This document shows, piece after piece, positions 1 through 10,100 of a stretch of 39,578 bases of DNA; within the stretch, counting starts at the first letter, position 1; the number at the start of each line of letters is the position of its first letter. The stretch comes from Bifiguratus adelaidae (taxonomy: Eukaryota; Mucoromycota; Endogonomycetes; Endogonales): the NCBI GenBank assembly GCA_002261195.1, contig MVBO01000134.1:1-39578 (forward strand). Reading direction: 5' to 3'. The position numbers and the translations under genes are program-made. The notes below the pieces were generated by a model. The model saw nothing but the letters and a program-made list of their open reading frames with translations. It ran no database searches and had not been told where the DNA came from.

Positions 1-458
1 AGGCGCCGGAACCACCGTGAAAGTGATGGTGTTGGGGCCCGGTTCGAGGTGTACGAGGCACTTGAAGATACCTGCATAGACAGGCCAAGCAACGGTTGGA
101 AAGCCCTTTTGCGATACATGGATACGAGCCGGTATCTGGGGAGGTAAAGAGGTTACACGTCCGTCAACAAGAAAGATACGCTATAAAGACCACCGTGGAT
201 TAGTCGTCAAGTACACGTTCATGCCATGCCCGCGTGTGCCTGATAACTCACCTGATTCACCACGGCCCCCTCCATGGCATTGTCAATGGCAATTCCGGAA
301 TGCCTTTGGTTGGTCTCCGAGCCATAGGCAGGCGGTGGGTGATACGTTGGGTTGGGCACAGACTGTGGAAAGCCTTGTTCACCAGTACCTGACCTTGAAG
401 GTGGGGCAATCGTGGGCCTAGGAGGAGGAGGGGGCGCTTGGTCTGAAGGTAATTGCAT
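1..458 (-). CDS. Putative zinc metallopeptidase (PF12044-like), 5' part only
   Basis: Partial gene running off the left edge; exons 458-252 and 180-1, with an intron at 251-181 (GTGAGT...TTATAG). The 129 visible residues begin with a proline-rich stretch that includes a PPxY-type motif (PPPAY). They continue across the splice as DNAMEGAVVNQ then RIFLVDGRVTS, and later GIFKCLVHLEPGPNTITF. That pattern (a 'gxvvhQR.xLvhGR' strand followed by 'FKalvhLepGxN') matches, from memory, the N-terminal domain of the fungal putative metallopeptidase family that includes yeast YIL108W. The HExxH catalytic region would lie beyond the window, so the enzymatic call rests on family resemblance only. The first ATG is at 458, with an in-frame stop at 497-495. 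The start lies only 4 bp past the stop of the upstream same-strand NMNAT-like gene, so its promoter must overlap that gene or an upstream exon is missed. Confidence 0.62.
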
Positions 459-462
459 AAGG

Positions 463-1314
463 TTATCTATACAATTGCCTTGACAAGACAATGTCTAGGA
501 CAGCATCATCTACAATCGCAGACAGAGCGTCCATGTTGCCCTTGGCTTCTCTTGCCTTTGTACTCGAAATACTGGCATCTATAGCGTTCAATTGGATGTG
601 ATAGATCTTGTCCTTGAACGGTTGAACTTGCGCTGACGTCCAAAACTGTTGTACATCATCGTCAGGGAAGCCTTCTCGGTTGGCACAAACAACTCTTGAA
701 GTTTCAAAGAAGGGTGTCAGCGCACGCTCGACAGCGAGTGGAAGGTAGTATTTGCCATCAAAGAGACGGATCAGGGTATCATAACCCAGGATAAAGTACA
801 GCAAAGGCTCGCCATGAACATGTTGTCGAATAGCTTTAGCTTTGTCGGCAAACTTTGCGTGGTGAGTGAGCGCAACAGTGATTGGCGGGACTTCTGGATG
901 GGTATCAAACACATGCTGTGCTGAAGCGATCATCATGTCCACTCTATCTTCCACGGTAGCACCTTCCAGTGCCTTGTCTGCATTCTTTGTCGAAAACAAG
1001 AGCAATACGTGGTCAAAAGACACGTCTAGCGTTGATAGCGTCGACAGCAAGAGTTGTTTGTGAGCCTTCGTTGGTGGGTTGAATGATGAATCAAGTATCG
1101 CCATGTTGTGCCTGTCATTCGACCCATGCAGACCATGCTGCAGTACCTGAGCGTCACTAGACCAAACTATCCGGAATGCGTCGTCTGATGCCGGCTCCCC
1201 CATAGCTCTCGACAAGGTTCCTTTTAGGGCAAGGGACGCTATAAACAGATCAACGCTTAGGGGAACATGAAAGGAGTTTGCATGCACGTATAAAAAGTCA
1301 ACGCCGCGAAGCAT
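463..1314 (-). CDS. Nicotinamide-nucleotide adenylyltransferase-like protein (POF1 type)
   Basis: Intronless, 283 aa from the ATG at 1314; the frame stays open to another ATG at 1356, but that would overlap the divergent gene at 1325. The nucleotidyltransferase signatures are visible: the phosphate-binding loop ILDSSFNPPTKAH (around residues 73-85, the family's GxFNPxHxxH-type motif) and a C-terminal ISSTKAR (near residue 250), equivalent to the ISSTxxR motif that binds the ATP phosphates. The stretch YFILGYDTLIRLFDGKYY is the usual central (G)xDxxxRxFxxKYY strand of fungal POF1-like proteins. Yeast Pof1 (258 aa) is reported to have NMN adenylyltransferase activity and a link to protein quality control. 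By family this protein would make NAD from NMN and ATP in the cytosol. The family is certain; the precise substrate is inferred. Confidence 0.82.
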   Translation of the reverse strand: MLRGVDFLYVHANSFHVPLSVDLFIASLALKGTLSRAMGEPASDDAFRIVWSSDAQVLQHGLHGSNDRHNMAILDSSFNPPTKAHKQLLLSTLSTLDVSFDHVLLLFSTKNADKALEGATVEDRVDMMIASAQHVFDTHPEVPPITVALTHHAKFADKAKAIRQHVHGEPLLYFILGYDTLIRLFDGKYYLPLAVERALTPFFETSRVVCANREGFPDDDVQQFWTSAQVQPFKDKIYHIQLNAIDASISSTKAREAKGNMDALSAIVDDAVLDIVLSRQLYR

Positions 1315-1324
1315 TGCGCAAGGT

Positions 1325-1678
1325 ATGAGGTGGTTCAAGAACATCAAGCGAAGCATCGACTATCTAAAGATTGAAAAGTTTACGCGTCGACGACGAATCG
1401 ATATCAATGACTGTGCAGATTACTATCCCGTACAGTATCAAGACGGCGTCTATTATCAAGACGCTAGCGCTGACGATAGTGACGACGAGGCAATGGAAGT
1501 GAAGCAAATACGAAGAAAGTCAAAGCGACTGTACCTTGTCCCCAATTGGGATCCGTTGGAAGAAGCAAGGAGCTCTGAATATTACAATGAGCAGTTTGAT
1601 CAATTAGCCGGGTAAGAGAGGATGCCTGTGTCCAAGTCATGGTTAAAGCTAATTCATGATAGAGAAGAACCAATGTAG
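1325..1678 (+). CDS. Small charged protein of unknown function
   Basis: Two exons, 1325-1611 and 1663-1678, give 100 aa. The intron 1612-1662 has a good donor (GTAAGAG), a GCTAAT branch site and an ATAG acceptor, and the second exon closes after only five codons (ending GEEPM). The protein starts with a strongly basic stretch (FTRRRRID), has a tyrosine-rich middle (YYPVQYQDGVYYQD), an acidic patch (DDSDDEAMEV) and a basic segment (RRKSKRLYLVPNW). No signal peptide or membrane helix is visible, and I do not recognise the family. Support is the open frame plus the intron that resolves cleanly. Its ATG lies 10 bp from the preferred start of the divergent NMNAT-like gene, so both 5' leaders must overlap the neighbouring coding region. 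Confidence 0.5.
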
Positions 1679-1795
1679 AGATATTCTATTACAGTATGTG
1701 TAAAGCTGACAATTTGCACCCAATTGAGTATTCGAGGCTTGTGACGTTACTTTTTCCCATTGAACTTTTTGAGCACTTCACTACTTGTAACAGTA

Positions 1796-2951
1796 ATGCG
1801 TCGGTCGAGTAGAGTTGCGACAATGCAGGTGGGGCCGCATAGCAATAGTGTAGAGCCTGTCAAAGCGGTTGCGAAATCTTCGAGACGCAACGGTCAGTCT
1901 AACAAGAGTGGAAAAGATAGTGAAGTTGACGACGAAAGCTCGTTCACTAGCGAAGAGAGTGACTCGACTGAGGACTATGACGAGGAAATTGGTGCTGAGG
2001 TTGCGCCAAAGAAGAGAAAGGCCACGTCATATGGGACTGACAGCGCCCAGAAGAAGCCAAAGGTGTCGGCGAAGGTGAAAATGTCAAAGATCAATAATTC
2101 GGAGGAAGTGGTCATCCGACCCAAGAAGAACAATTTATATCGCGCCCCAAGGCCGAAAGGAGCTCCCTTTGCCGATGCGCTTAATCCCGATATACTGCAA
2201 TTCATGTCCGATCTTGCCTTGGACAATGATCGGGAATTCATGTTAAGCAATCAGGCAAGTAGAGACGACGTTGATAATAGGCTTTGCTAAATTAGCATCA
2301 CAGGAACGATGGTTCGCCACTCGGCACGATTTTACAGATTTCGTGGGTACGATTATGAAGTCACTGCGAGAAGTTGACCCCACAATCACCGAGGTGGAAC
2401 CTAAAGAGGCCATCTTTCGCTTAAAGTAAGCAAAGCTGACTGACATTTACATGCGTCTCATTCTTGTGACTAGTCGAGACCTCCGTTTTACAAACGATCT
2501 GAGACCCTACAAGACCAATCTCGCAGCTGCATGGGGACGTGGAGGCAAGAAATCTCCATTTGCTCTATACTATCTCTCAATATGTCCTGGAAGCAAGTCG
2601 TTTCTCGGCGGAGGCTTATGGCACCCTCCTAGCTCGATTCTCCACCGCATAAGGACAGCTATTGACGAAGATGCGTCCCTCTTATACGAAGCCCTTAGCA
2701 CAAACGAATTTGCGAATGCCTTTGGCGAGACCGGTATCGCTGCGTTAGGTCAGGAGGATAAGCTGAAGACATGTCCAAAAGGATACGACAAGGAGCATCA
2801 AGAAATCGAGCTACTGCGCTTTAGAAGCTTCACCGTCGGTAAAGCGCTCACGGACGAAGAATTAGTTTCTCCGGGTTTCCTTGGTCGTGTGTTAGAAGCC
2901 TACGAAGCGTTGGTACCATTTATCACAGTAATGAATGCGTGGACTGGGTAA
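1796..2951 (+). CDS. DUF2461 domain protein with nuclear-type N-terminus
   Basis: Three exons (1796-2254, 2304-2425, 2474-2951), 352 aa. Residues 1-120 are low-complexity, alternating acidic runs (DDESSFTSEESDSTEDYDEE) and basic clusters (PKKRK, KKPK) that look like nuclear localisation signals. From about residue 130 the protein follows the DUF2461/TIGR02453 pattern: FMSDLALDNDREFMLSNQ then ERWFATRHDF, FRLNRDLRFTND, PYKTN, the glycine-rich PGSKSFLGGGLWHP, and a C-terminal NAWTG. The first two motifs are completed only by splicing, which validates both introns. The first intron (2255-2303) is a GC-AG intron with donor GCAAGT. The biochemical function of DUF2461 proteins is not established; bacterial members are single-domain, while fungal ones carry basic N-terminal extensions like this. 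Confidence 0.88.
2255..2303 (+). other. Non-canonical GC-AG intron
   Basis: A 49-nt intron in the DUF2461 gene starting GCAAGT and ending CACAG, with a GCTAAAT branch-like site 13 nt before the acceptor. Splicing joins AATCAG to GAACGATGG and restores the family motif around ERWF; reading through gives a stop 12 codons later. It is the only one of the roughly 75 introns placed in this window that lacks a GT donor, and it has the extended GCAAGT consensus typical of true GC donors. Confidence 0.85.
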
Positions 2952-3192
2952 TAACAAGACAATGTGCCATCAGAGTTCCCTTTCTCAGAGTGATCAACTC
3001 ACACACAACCACCTTCCAGAATAGCAGGTTGTGGTCGTATTTGGCTAAAGGATATCATCATGCGGCATTTCCGAGGCGCGCGTTTCCACGAAGCGCAGAT
3101 GTCCTCCAAATTGATGACGTCATGTAAATCAGGTCCAAAACCTCGAGCTTTCCATCCATCCATTTACATACTCTTTCAATCACACATCCATC

Positions 3193-4358
3193 ATGGTAAG
3201 TACTTGCATGCAACCTTACGCTCTAGAACATACGCATGTCGACCTTCGAATCAGCGCCTGTCGATGAATAACGGTTGGATGGTTGTCCTGTGCGTTGTCT
3301 CGGCAGGCGAGGTCGAACATCGTCCTATGGCTGAGTCGTCTCATGTTGTTCAAGCTTATGCTTGTCGATGAGCGACTCTTAGAGCACGAAAGATATGCAT
3401 TCAGAGTTGTTGGCTTCAAGCTTTAATCTGAATGCAATCGTCCACCATATATACATGGTTCTGACGTTTTCTTTCTGCTCAATGACAGCCTCAAGCAAAG
3501 AAATCAACTGGAAAGAAAGTTGCTCCTGCTCCTTATCCCGTGAAGAGCAAGGATTCCTCAAAGAAGCCCCAAAATCCTCTTTTTGAGAAACGCTCCCGAA
3601 ACTTTAGCATTGGTAAGTTTGAGCGTCTCATTCTTTTTTCCTTTTTTTTTTTTCGAAGACCAGTTAACTTACCATCAATTTCTTTAGGCCAAGATATCCA
3701 ACCCACACGCGATTTGACCCGTTTTGTCAAATGGCCCGAGTACATCCGTCTTCAGCGTCAAAAGCGCATCCTTCAACAACGTCTCAAGGTCCCCCCAGCC
3801 ATCAACCAATTCTCCAAGGTGCTTGACCGAAACACGGCCACTGAACTATTTAAGCTTGCAAACAAGTATCGTCCAGAGAGCACTCGCCAAAAGACCAGAC
3901 GTCTGCGAGCAGTGGCTGAGGCAAAGGCTCAAGGCAAAGAAATCCAAGACGAGAAACCCATCGTTGTCAAGTACGGCATCAATCACATCACTGCTCTCGT
4001 CGAGGCGAAGAAGGCACATTTGGTGGTCATCGCCGACGACGTTGATCCCATTGAGCTTGTCATATGGCTTCCTGCCCTCTGTCGCAAGATGGGTGTCCCA
4101 TACTGCATTGTTAAGGGCAAGGCTCGTCTTGGAACCGTGGTCGGCAAGAAGACTGCCACGGCCGTTGCCTTCACAGAAGTGAAGCCTGAAGACAAGCAAG
4201 CTTTGGCCACTCTTGTATCAGCCATTAAGGCTAACTATAATGACAAGTACGAAGAACACCGCCGCACATGGGGTGGTGGTATCATGGGTGCTAAATCCCA
4301 AGCCATGATGGCTAAGCGTGCTGCTGCTGCTGCTAAGGAAATCGCAGCTAGACAATAA
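3193..4358 (+). CDS. RPL8: 60S ribosomal protein eL8 (L7a/L8)
   Basis: Three exons (3193-3195, 3489-3612, 3688-4358), 265 aa. The first coding exon is the ATG alone, followed at once by GTAAGT, a common layout in fungal ribosomal protein genes. The sequence is unmistakable eL8: N-terminal basic tail with GKKVAPAP, then [37 protein letters not shown], and the L7Ae-type RNA-binding core with [19 protein letters not shown] and [20 protein letters not shown]. The C-terminus is the usual [11 protein letters not shown] plus an alanine-rich tail. The protein sits in the large ribosomal subunit and contacts 25S rRNA. The first intron is 293 nt, five to six times the local norm; the second (75 nt) holds a T-rich tract around 3639-3652. 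Confidence 0.97.
3196..3488 (+). other. Long first intron of the eL8 gene, with two weak box C/D-like units
   Basis: At 293 nt this is the longest intron in the window and begins directly after the start codon. It holds two copies of TGTCGATGA, containing TCGATGA at 3261-3267 and 3365-3371. Each is followed by a CTGA box (3331-3334 and 3428-3431), giving units of 74 and 67 nt, the usual spacing of box C/D snoRNAs. The C boxes deviate from RTGATGA at the second base and no convincing terminal stems are present, so this is only a candidate. Vertebrate eL8 (RPL7A) introns do host several C/D snoRNAs. Confidence 0.25.
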
Positions 4359-4422
4359 AAAATAAATTGTGACGTCATTCACATCCTCTGTTTTTGCGCG
4401 CGTTTGAACAGTGTTTGTTCGC

Positions 4423-7049
4423 ATGGAAGCGGAGAACCATAGTGTACGGCGTGAGCGAGATACAAGTAGACGAGTTCGTCCTTACAACGTTGAGGATAGG
4501 CATGTAGCGCGACATAGAACCGAGGTAAGCTTGGACAAGGGACACGCGGCCATTACGCAAAAAGGCTTAATCGCAGGTATTAGAACGACCCGACTACGGG
4601 CATTTTCAACAAGTTGTGGGGTGGTATAAAGTCGTTCTTCTTTGTAGAAGACTCTCCGCAGACCGCTGGAGTCGCGCAAGAGCCAACGGTCAATGGAAAC
4701 GGACGCCTTTATCCAACGATCACAAAAGTCGAATACATGCCTACGAATTTAACGACAGACGGTACGGCGAGCACGAAAGAAGACAAGGTTGAAGCGTCTG
4801 CTGCCGCTGTGTCAGAGGACATTGATATCGACACGGCACCGAATGGAATGGTACACGAGCCTGAAATCATGGAAACATCACCGCACGCGCCATCCGAATC
4901 GCCTCAGAAACCCAATCCATTGCGGGAGCGATACAAGCAGATTATGGAAGAGAAAAAGAGGTTACGACAGCGTAGTTTGTCTCGAATAGCGCAAGGTGCG
5001 TGTTCACTAGTGGTTATTCCTAACTGGCGATTAGCTCACGGTAATCTCTAGAGAGTCAATCAGTGAATGGTCAATCCATTGATAGCATTTCACGGTCTGC
5101 TTCCCCAGCACCTGATCGCAAAGCAAACCTTCGCAAGAATGCACATAAGATCAAGGCTCCTGTGCTGAAATATTACGGGCCCGGCTGGAGTATGGACTCG
5201 AATCCATACGTCAAGGCGGAGCGTGAATTGGAAGCGCGCATACCACAAAAACGGTTATTGAGCGAGTACGAGATACCTTCTGGGAAACGTTACAAGGAAG
5301 TTGGCGAGCCTAAAATCACGCAAGCCGCCTCTGTCGCAAAAGAAGAAGACAAGGAGAAGACGGAGCCCACGAGTAAAACTACGCAAACTCTCATAGAAAT
5401 CCTGCAAAAAGCCAACGACGAGGCAACAAAGGTAAGCAGGCTATACTTGATTGAGAAGTTTGTTTTTGGCGGTCGCTGAGTTCTACATTAGAAGCGCAAG
5501 CGTGAAGAAATCGCAAATCCCTACATTGCGAAAAACACTTGGTTGAGCAAAGGTGCAAAGGCATCTACATTACTGGTATGTTAAACTGCTAATTGGGTGG
5601 GAGGCTCAGAAATTGATATCATTGACAGGAGCATCACCGCCCACCCAAGAAGAGGCCCCCTCCAAAGCATGTGACTACCAAAGTGTCCAAGTCAACCACA
5701 TCTGCCCTCGAGCAAATTGCTCACGCCGTTCCTCCAAGGCCAAAGGTAAGTCTGAGAAATGCAAGCATTTACGCATGCACCTATTGGTGACTATAGGCCA
5801 CTGGCGTGGTGCTGGAGGAAACAGTGACCAAGGAAACTATAAACCTACGCGAGAAGATGCCGACCAACGAAACTGGCTTTTCATTTTCAAAGGTAAAGAA
5901 TGTCTGGCCCATTGCGATGTTTGCCAACTGTCTTCTCCAATGTACCAGACACAAATATCCGTTGCAAGTGCATTTCCATCTTTCACATCAACTCTCCCTT
6001 CCTCATCTGTCTCGCAAAGCACGCAAAACCAACCACTGCCCACCTTTACCATTCCTCCCAGCTCGCCTTCTAAGCCGTCAAAGAAGCGAAAAGAGTACTC
6101 TGATGATGAAATGAGTGAAGCTCCCGTCTTTGCATCCAAGCACCCAGGAAATAGGTCGCAGACACTGGGTGATCTAAAGGCAAAGGTTGCCGAGGTAAGT
6201 CCATCCGTATTAACCGATCATGTCTGACGTTGAACCTGTCGATAGTGTGCGATAGACGACCTTCCAAACTTCAATTTCCAAACTGTTGAGGATGATGTCT
6301 ATGATTCCGCCGCTGCATCAAGAGTGGTTGACTTGGATGAATCCAAGCTGCCTACCTTCGATCTGCTCTCATCCGACTCGTCACCTTCATCGCAGCAAAC
6401 CCGTAGTACACCTCCCTCTTCACCTGAGCTGCCAAAAATTAGTGGATCCTGGGCCGATGCTGGATGGAAACCAACGACATCTGCTGGATGGACATGTCCG
6501 ACATGCGGTATATCAAATCAAATCAATGCAACCAAGTGCATTGCCTGTGAAACCGATGCCCCCGTAATAAACAAGAACAAGGATCCGACGCCAACATCGG
6601 AAAATCAAGCTTCTTGGGCTGACGCTGGATGGAAGCCAATGGCTTCGTCCGGTGGCTGGACGTGCCCTGTCTGTTCAGTCTCCAATGCGAGCGGCGCCAC
6701 TAAATGTATTGCTTGTGAAACAGATGCACCATCCCAAGAAAAGGCGAAAGCCGCTCAACCGAAAACGTCGACCAATTCTTGGGCGGATGCCGGGTTCACG
6801 TTCAAGTCATCCAACGGTTGGACCTGCCCCGTGTGTAGTGTCAGTAACGCAGCGGGCACTACGCAGTGCATTGCATGCGAAAGTCCTGCCCCTCAATCCA
6901 AGCCTTCAACGGCAACGACGGCAACCTGGGCTGATATTGGATGGAAGCCACAACAAGCGGCCGCCGGGTCTTGGACGTGCCCGATATGTAGTGTGTCCAA
7001 CAATGCATCGGCTACTCAATGCGTGGCGTGCGAATCTCCGAAGCCATAA
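4423..7049 (+). CDS. Nup153/Nup124-like nuclear basket nucleoporin with four RanBP2-type zinc fingers
   Basis: Eight exons: 4423-4524, 4584-4995, 5052-5431, 5492-5575, 5629-5745, 5797-5892, 5949-6194, 6246-7049; 746 aa. Residues 35-55 (NDPTTGIFNKLWGGIKSFFF) form a probable amphipathic helix, as in the membrane-binding N-termini of Nup1, Nup60 and Nup153. It is followed by a basic helical stretch (LRERYKQIMEEKKRLRQR), a lysine-arginine-rich middle and a serine/proline-rich region with a few FxF motifs (GFSFSK, FTF). The C-terminal 200 residues are four tandem units of about 50 aa. Each has WADxGW followed by WTCPxC-x10-CxAC (about residues 547-584, 602-640, 657-693, 707-745), the Nup153/RanBP2 zinc-finger type, with the C[IV]ACE[TS] ending seen in Nup153. 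In animals these fingers bind Ran. I see no FG repeats. The identity as the basket nucleoporin is inferred from the helix plus the fingers. Confidence 0.8.
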
Positions 7050-7159
7050 AGCTGACCTTTTCCGACGATCCATCACGTTCTACCTTGCAGTATAACCTGT
7101 GTATTGGCGCATAATATAAACAAGTGCGATTGATCGGTATCTCCTATACAAAACCACAT

Positions 7160-10100
7160 CTATTCGAGCTCATGCGATGACACATCGTCCTCGATGTCTA
7201 CATTTTCATCTTCAAATTCGCTCGCAGACTCTTGATAGTCATCCAAGTCGTCTTCGGTAGCCGCTCGCCGTTTGCCTTTACGGTCTTCATCAACTTCCAA
7301 AGGCTTGTTCGGATCTAATAAAGCAAACATTAGAAGGCTTCCAATGTAAAGCTTAGAGCGATATACCTTCTAAACGCGTCTTGATGAAGCGCGCTAGTTG
7401 GTTCGACATGCGCGCGATGAGCGACGACGGCTCATTGTATTTGTTGCAATTCTTGGCGATTAGATCGACATCGTAGAGTAGAGCCTGTGGTCGTCGATAA
7501 AAGCCATCGTTGACGCGTCGCTCAATCATGTCGACGCACATTGGATAAGCGACTTGAAGAAGATAGCCAGGTACCTCTTCCCAATCGACATGCTCAATGA
7601 AAGCGCCGTATTCCTCCCGATTAATGACGTACACAAAGATGTCTCGCGTCCTCTGCACCGTAGCATCATCTAGGGTGTCGCGGCTGCTGTAGAGGTCTTG
7701 TGCGCTGACGTCGCTGGGGGTCAACTCCCAAGGACTGAGATTGTCAATGCTTCCTGGTTCGGACACCCTGGAAGGAAGATTCAATTGGTTGACTGCATGC
7801 AGAGCAATGACAGCCGACCTACCATTCAACCTGGAAACATTGCCAAGGTGAAAAAGCTCCACCTGGTGGATATGAGTTCCATATTTGAGAGATATCCTGG
7901 TTGTAGCCAACAATCCGTCCAGCGTAAATAGTCTCAGCGAACAAGCCATTAATGTACTGTCCAATCTGCAGGTTGAGTTGAAGCGAAGAAAAGAACCTTG
8001 GCGCCAGTACAAGGAATTCCGGTGCACCGTCTTCGTCACAGAAGTCCACTGTGAATTCACCTTGCTCAGCCTTCCATATTGGTGAAGCTGCTCGTTGTAC
8101 CACTTGTATCAAGTTGATGCAATCCAATACTTTGAATTTTACTCGGCACCACGTCGGTGGTCCTACCTGCCAATTGATACTCTTGACCTCGCAGAAGACA
8201 ACCGTATCCATATTGACCCTTGGTCCATTCCGCTCGGCGAAGAAGTTGAGCATACGAGATTGCCGCAGATACTGGGCGTGTCCTTCTTTGAAATACGCAA
8301 CAATGTCGCCGATTTGAGGGTGATATGGCGTGATTAGTTGTCGAGTTTCGCGTATCCAACTGGAAGGTGCGTAATCGGCGACATTGAATTTTGCCTTTGA
8401 TTTTGCTTTAGAGGTGCCTTGACGCGGAGTCTGTCCGTCGGTGTCGTTATTGGCTTTCCCACTTTCAGGCTCGGATTCAGACGAAGATGATGGCTCTGAT
8501 GTAAAATCTGACCCGGATTCTCGATACGTTCCCGGCACGTAGCCTCGCCGTCGTGGCCCGATCGCTTCGTCATCCTCGTCATCTATCACGAGGGTGCGCC
8601 GTTTCTTTGTGTTTTGAGGCCTTCCTTTCTTCGCTGATTTCCGTTTCCAGCCATTAGAACGATTTCTCGTCCTTCGGCTAGTAGACGAGCTCGGGCGAGC
8701 TCTGGTATCGCTGTATCCACCGTCATCATTTTCAATCCATGGAACTTCATCCGTGTCGTCATCGTTCAGATCTTCTGGAATTTCGAGATCGGTTTCACTA
8801 GCGGTGCTGCTCTCTTCTGAAGACTCTTCTGCTGCTTCAAAGTCGTCATCTTCACTGTCGTCATGCAACGGCAATAGTGGCAGATCGTTGATGACGGTAT
8901 AATCCGGCTCTTCTTCGACTTTCTTCGTCCGAGCCCAATCTTTCCTTTGCCGTACTATTTTGTTCTTGTCGATGGGTGTGATCTTTGCGATGTGGGCGAG
9001 TTTCAACCTTCGACACCTTTGTAAGTTCCAATTTCAATGTTGGATTGAGAACACTTACTGATTCTCCTCCGCCTCGTATTCGGCCAAGCGCTGCGCTTCT
9101 TCCTGTTCGAACTTGCCATCCACTAATTTGAGCGGAATATTTCGTCCTACCAACATGATGAGTCTCTTTACGGTTCGCAAACTGTAAACTGACTCACCGT
9201 AATTTTCTGGGAGTTGCTTCGAATACTCTAGCCCACCCCAGTTCAACACAGGACCGTGCGGTATGAGATGCGGTGGTATCTAACAAACCATAAGCCTCAC
9301 GTCCAACATCAAGGGTCTTTGCGTACCTGTGTCTGCTCATCCACACAATACAGCCGCTCATCAAAACGCAATGGGAAGTAATCTGTTTCGAATTGCTGGC
9401 CTGAGAGAGCCCTGCTGGCCGCTTCAGCGTATGCTTCCTTGTCTCGACCAACACCGTATAAGGAACTCATGCCGTCGGTGTCCACAACCACAAACAGATC
9501 TCCTGCAATTGCGGATGTTAGTGGATCGCATTCATTTGGGTGTTGGCACGAACCTTCATCAGCAAACTTGCACTCCAACCACATCTTGTTGTTCTCATGC
9601 TGAACGTCTACGTGGAGTAATTTTCAAATGGTGCTCTTGTTATGCAAATGTGGTGCCACTTACACTTAAATTGCTCCCCAGTATAGATGTCCCACATTAT
9701 TATCCTTCCGTCGTACGATGCTGATAATAATATTCTCGGATCTTTTGGATGGACATCGATTGCGTATGTTTCGTCGGTGTGGCCGACTAAGGAACGCACC
9801 AGCTTACCCGTTAACGGATCGAACACCTTAATATCTGCTTCACATTACGCACCGTTCTTATTGCAAGTTTCCCACTTACCTCCATACGAGGTTGCGACGA
9901 TCGCTAAATCATCATCAAGACTCCAAATCAAGTCGGTAACCTTGTTTGGATATTTGAAAACGCCATTCTCCCACAAACCCCCATCTATGGCCTCCACTGG
10001 CCGCTGTGGGGCTTGCTCCCCGTTTACTACCGCATCGGCTACTATGGTTGCTGCCAATTGGGCTTGTTGCTGAGCTCGCTCTCTTTCATGTTTCTCAACA

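Noticed and set aside
399-497. Possible fusion of the NMNAT-like and metallopeptidase-like genes through a missed intron.
   Set aside because: The available donors and acceptors here either hit a stop codon or enter the wrong frame of the downstream gene, and the NMNAT C-terminus is natural for its family.
3724-4182. Long alternative frames over the third exon of eL8 on both strands.
   Set aside because: Shadow frames caused by strong codon bias in a ribosomal protein gene; the real frame matches eL8 end to end.
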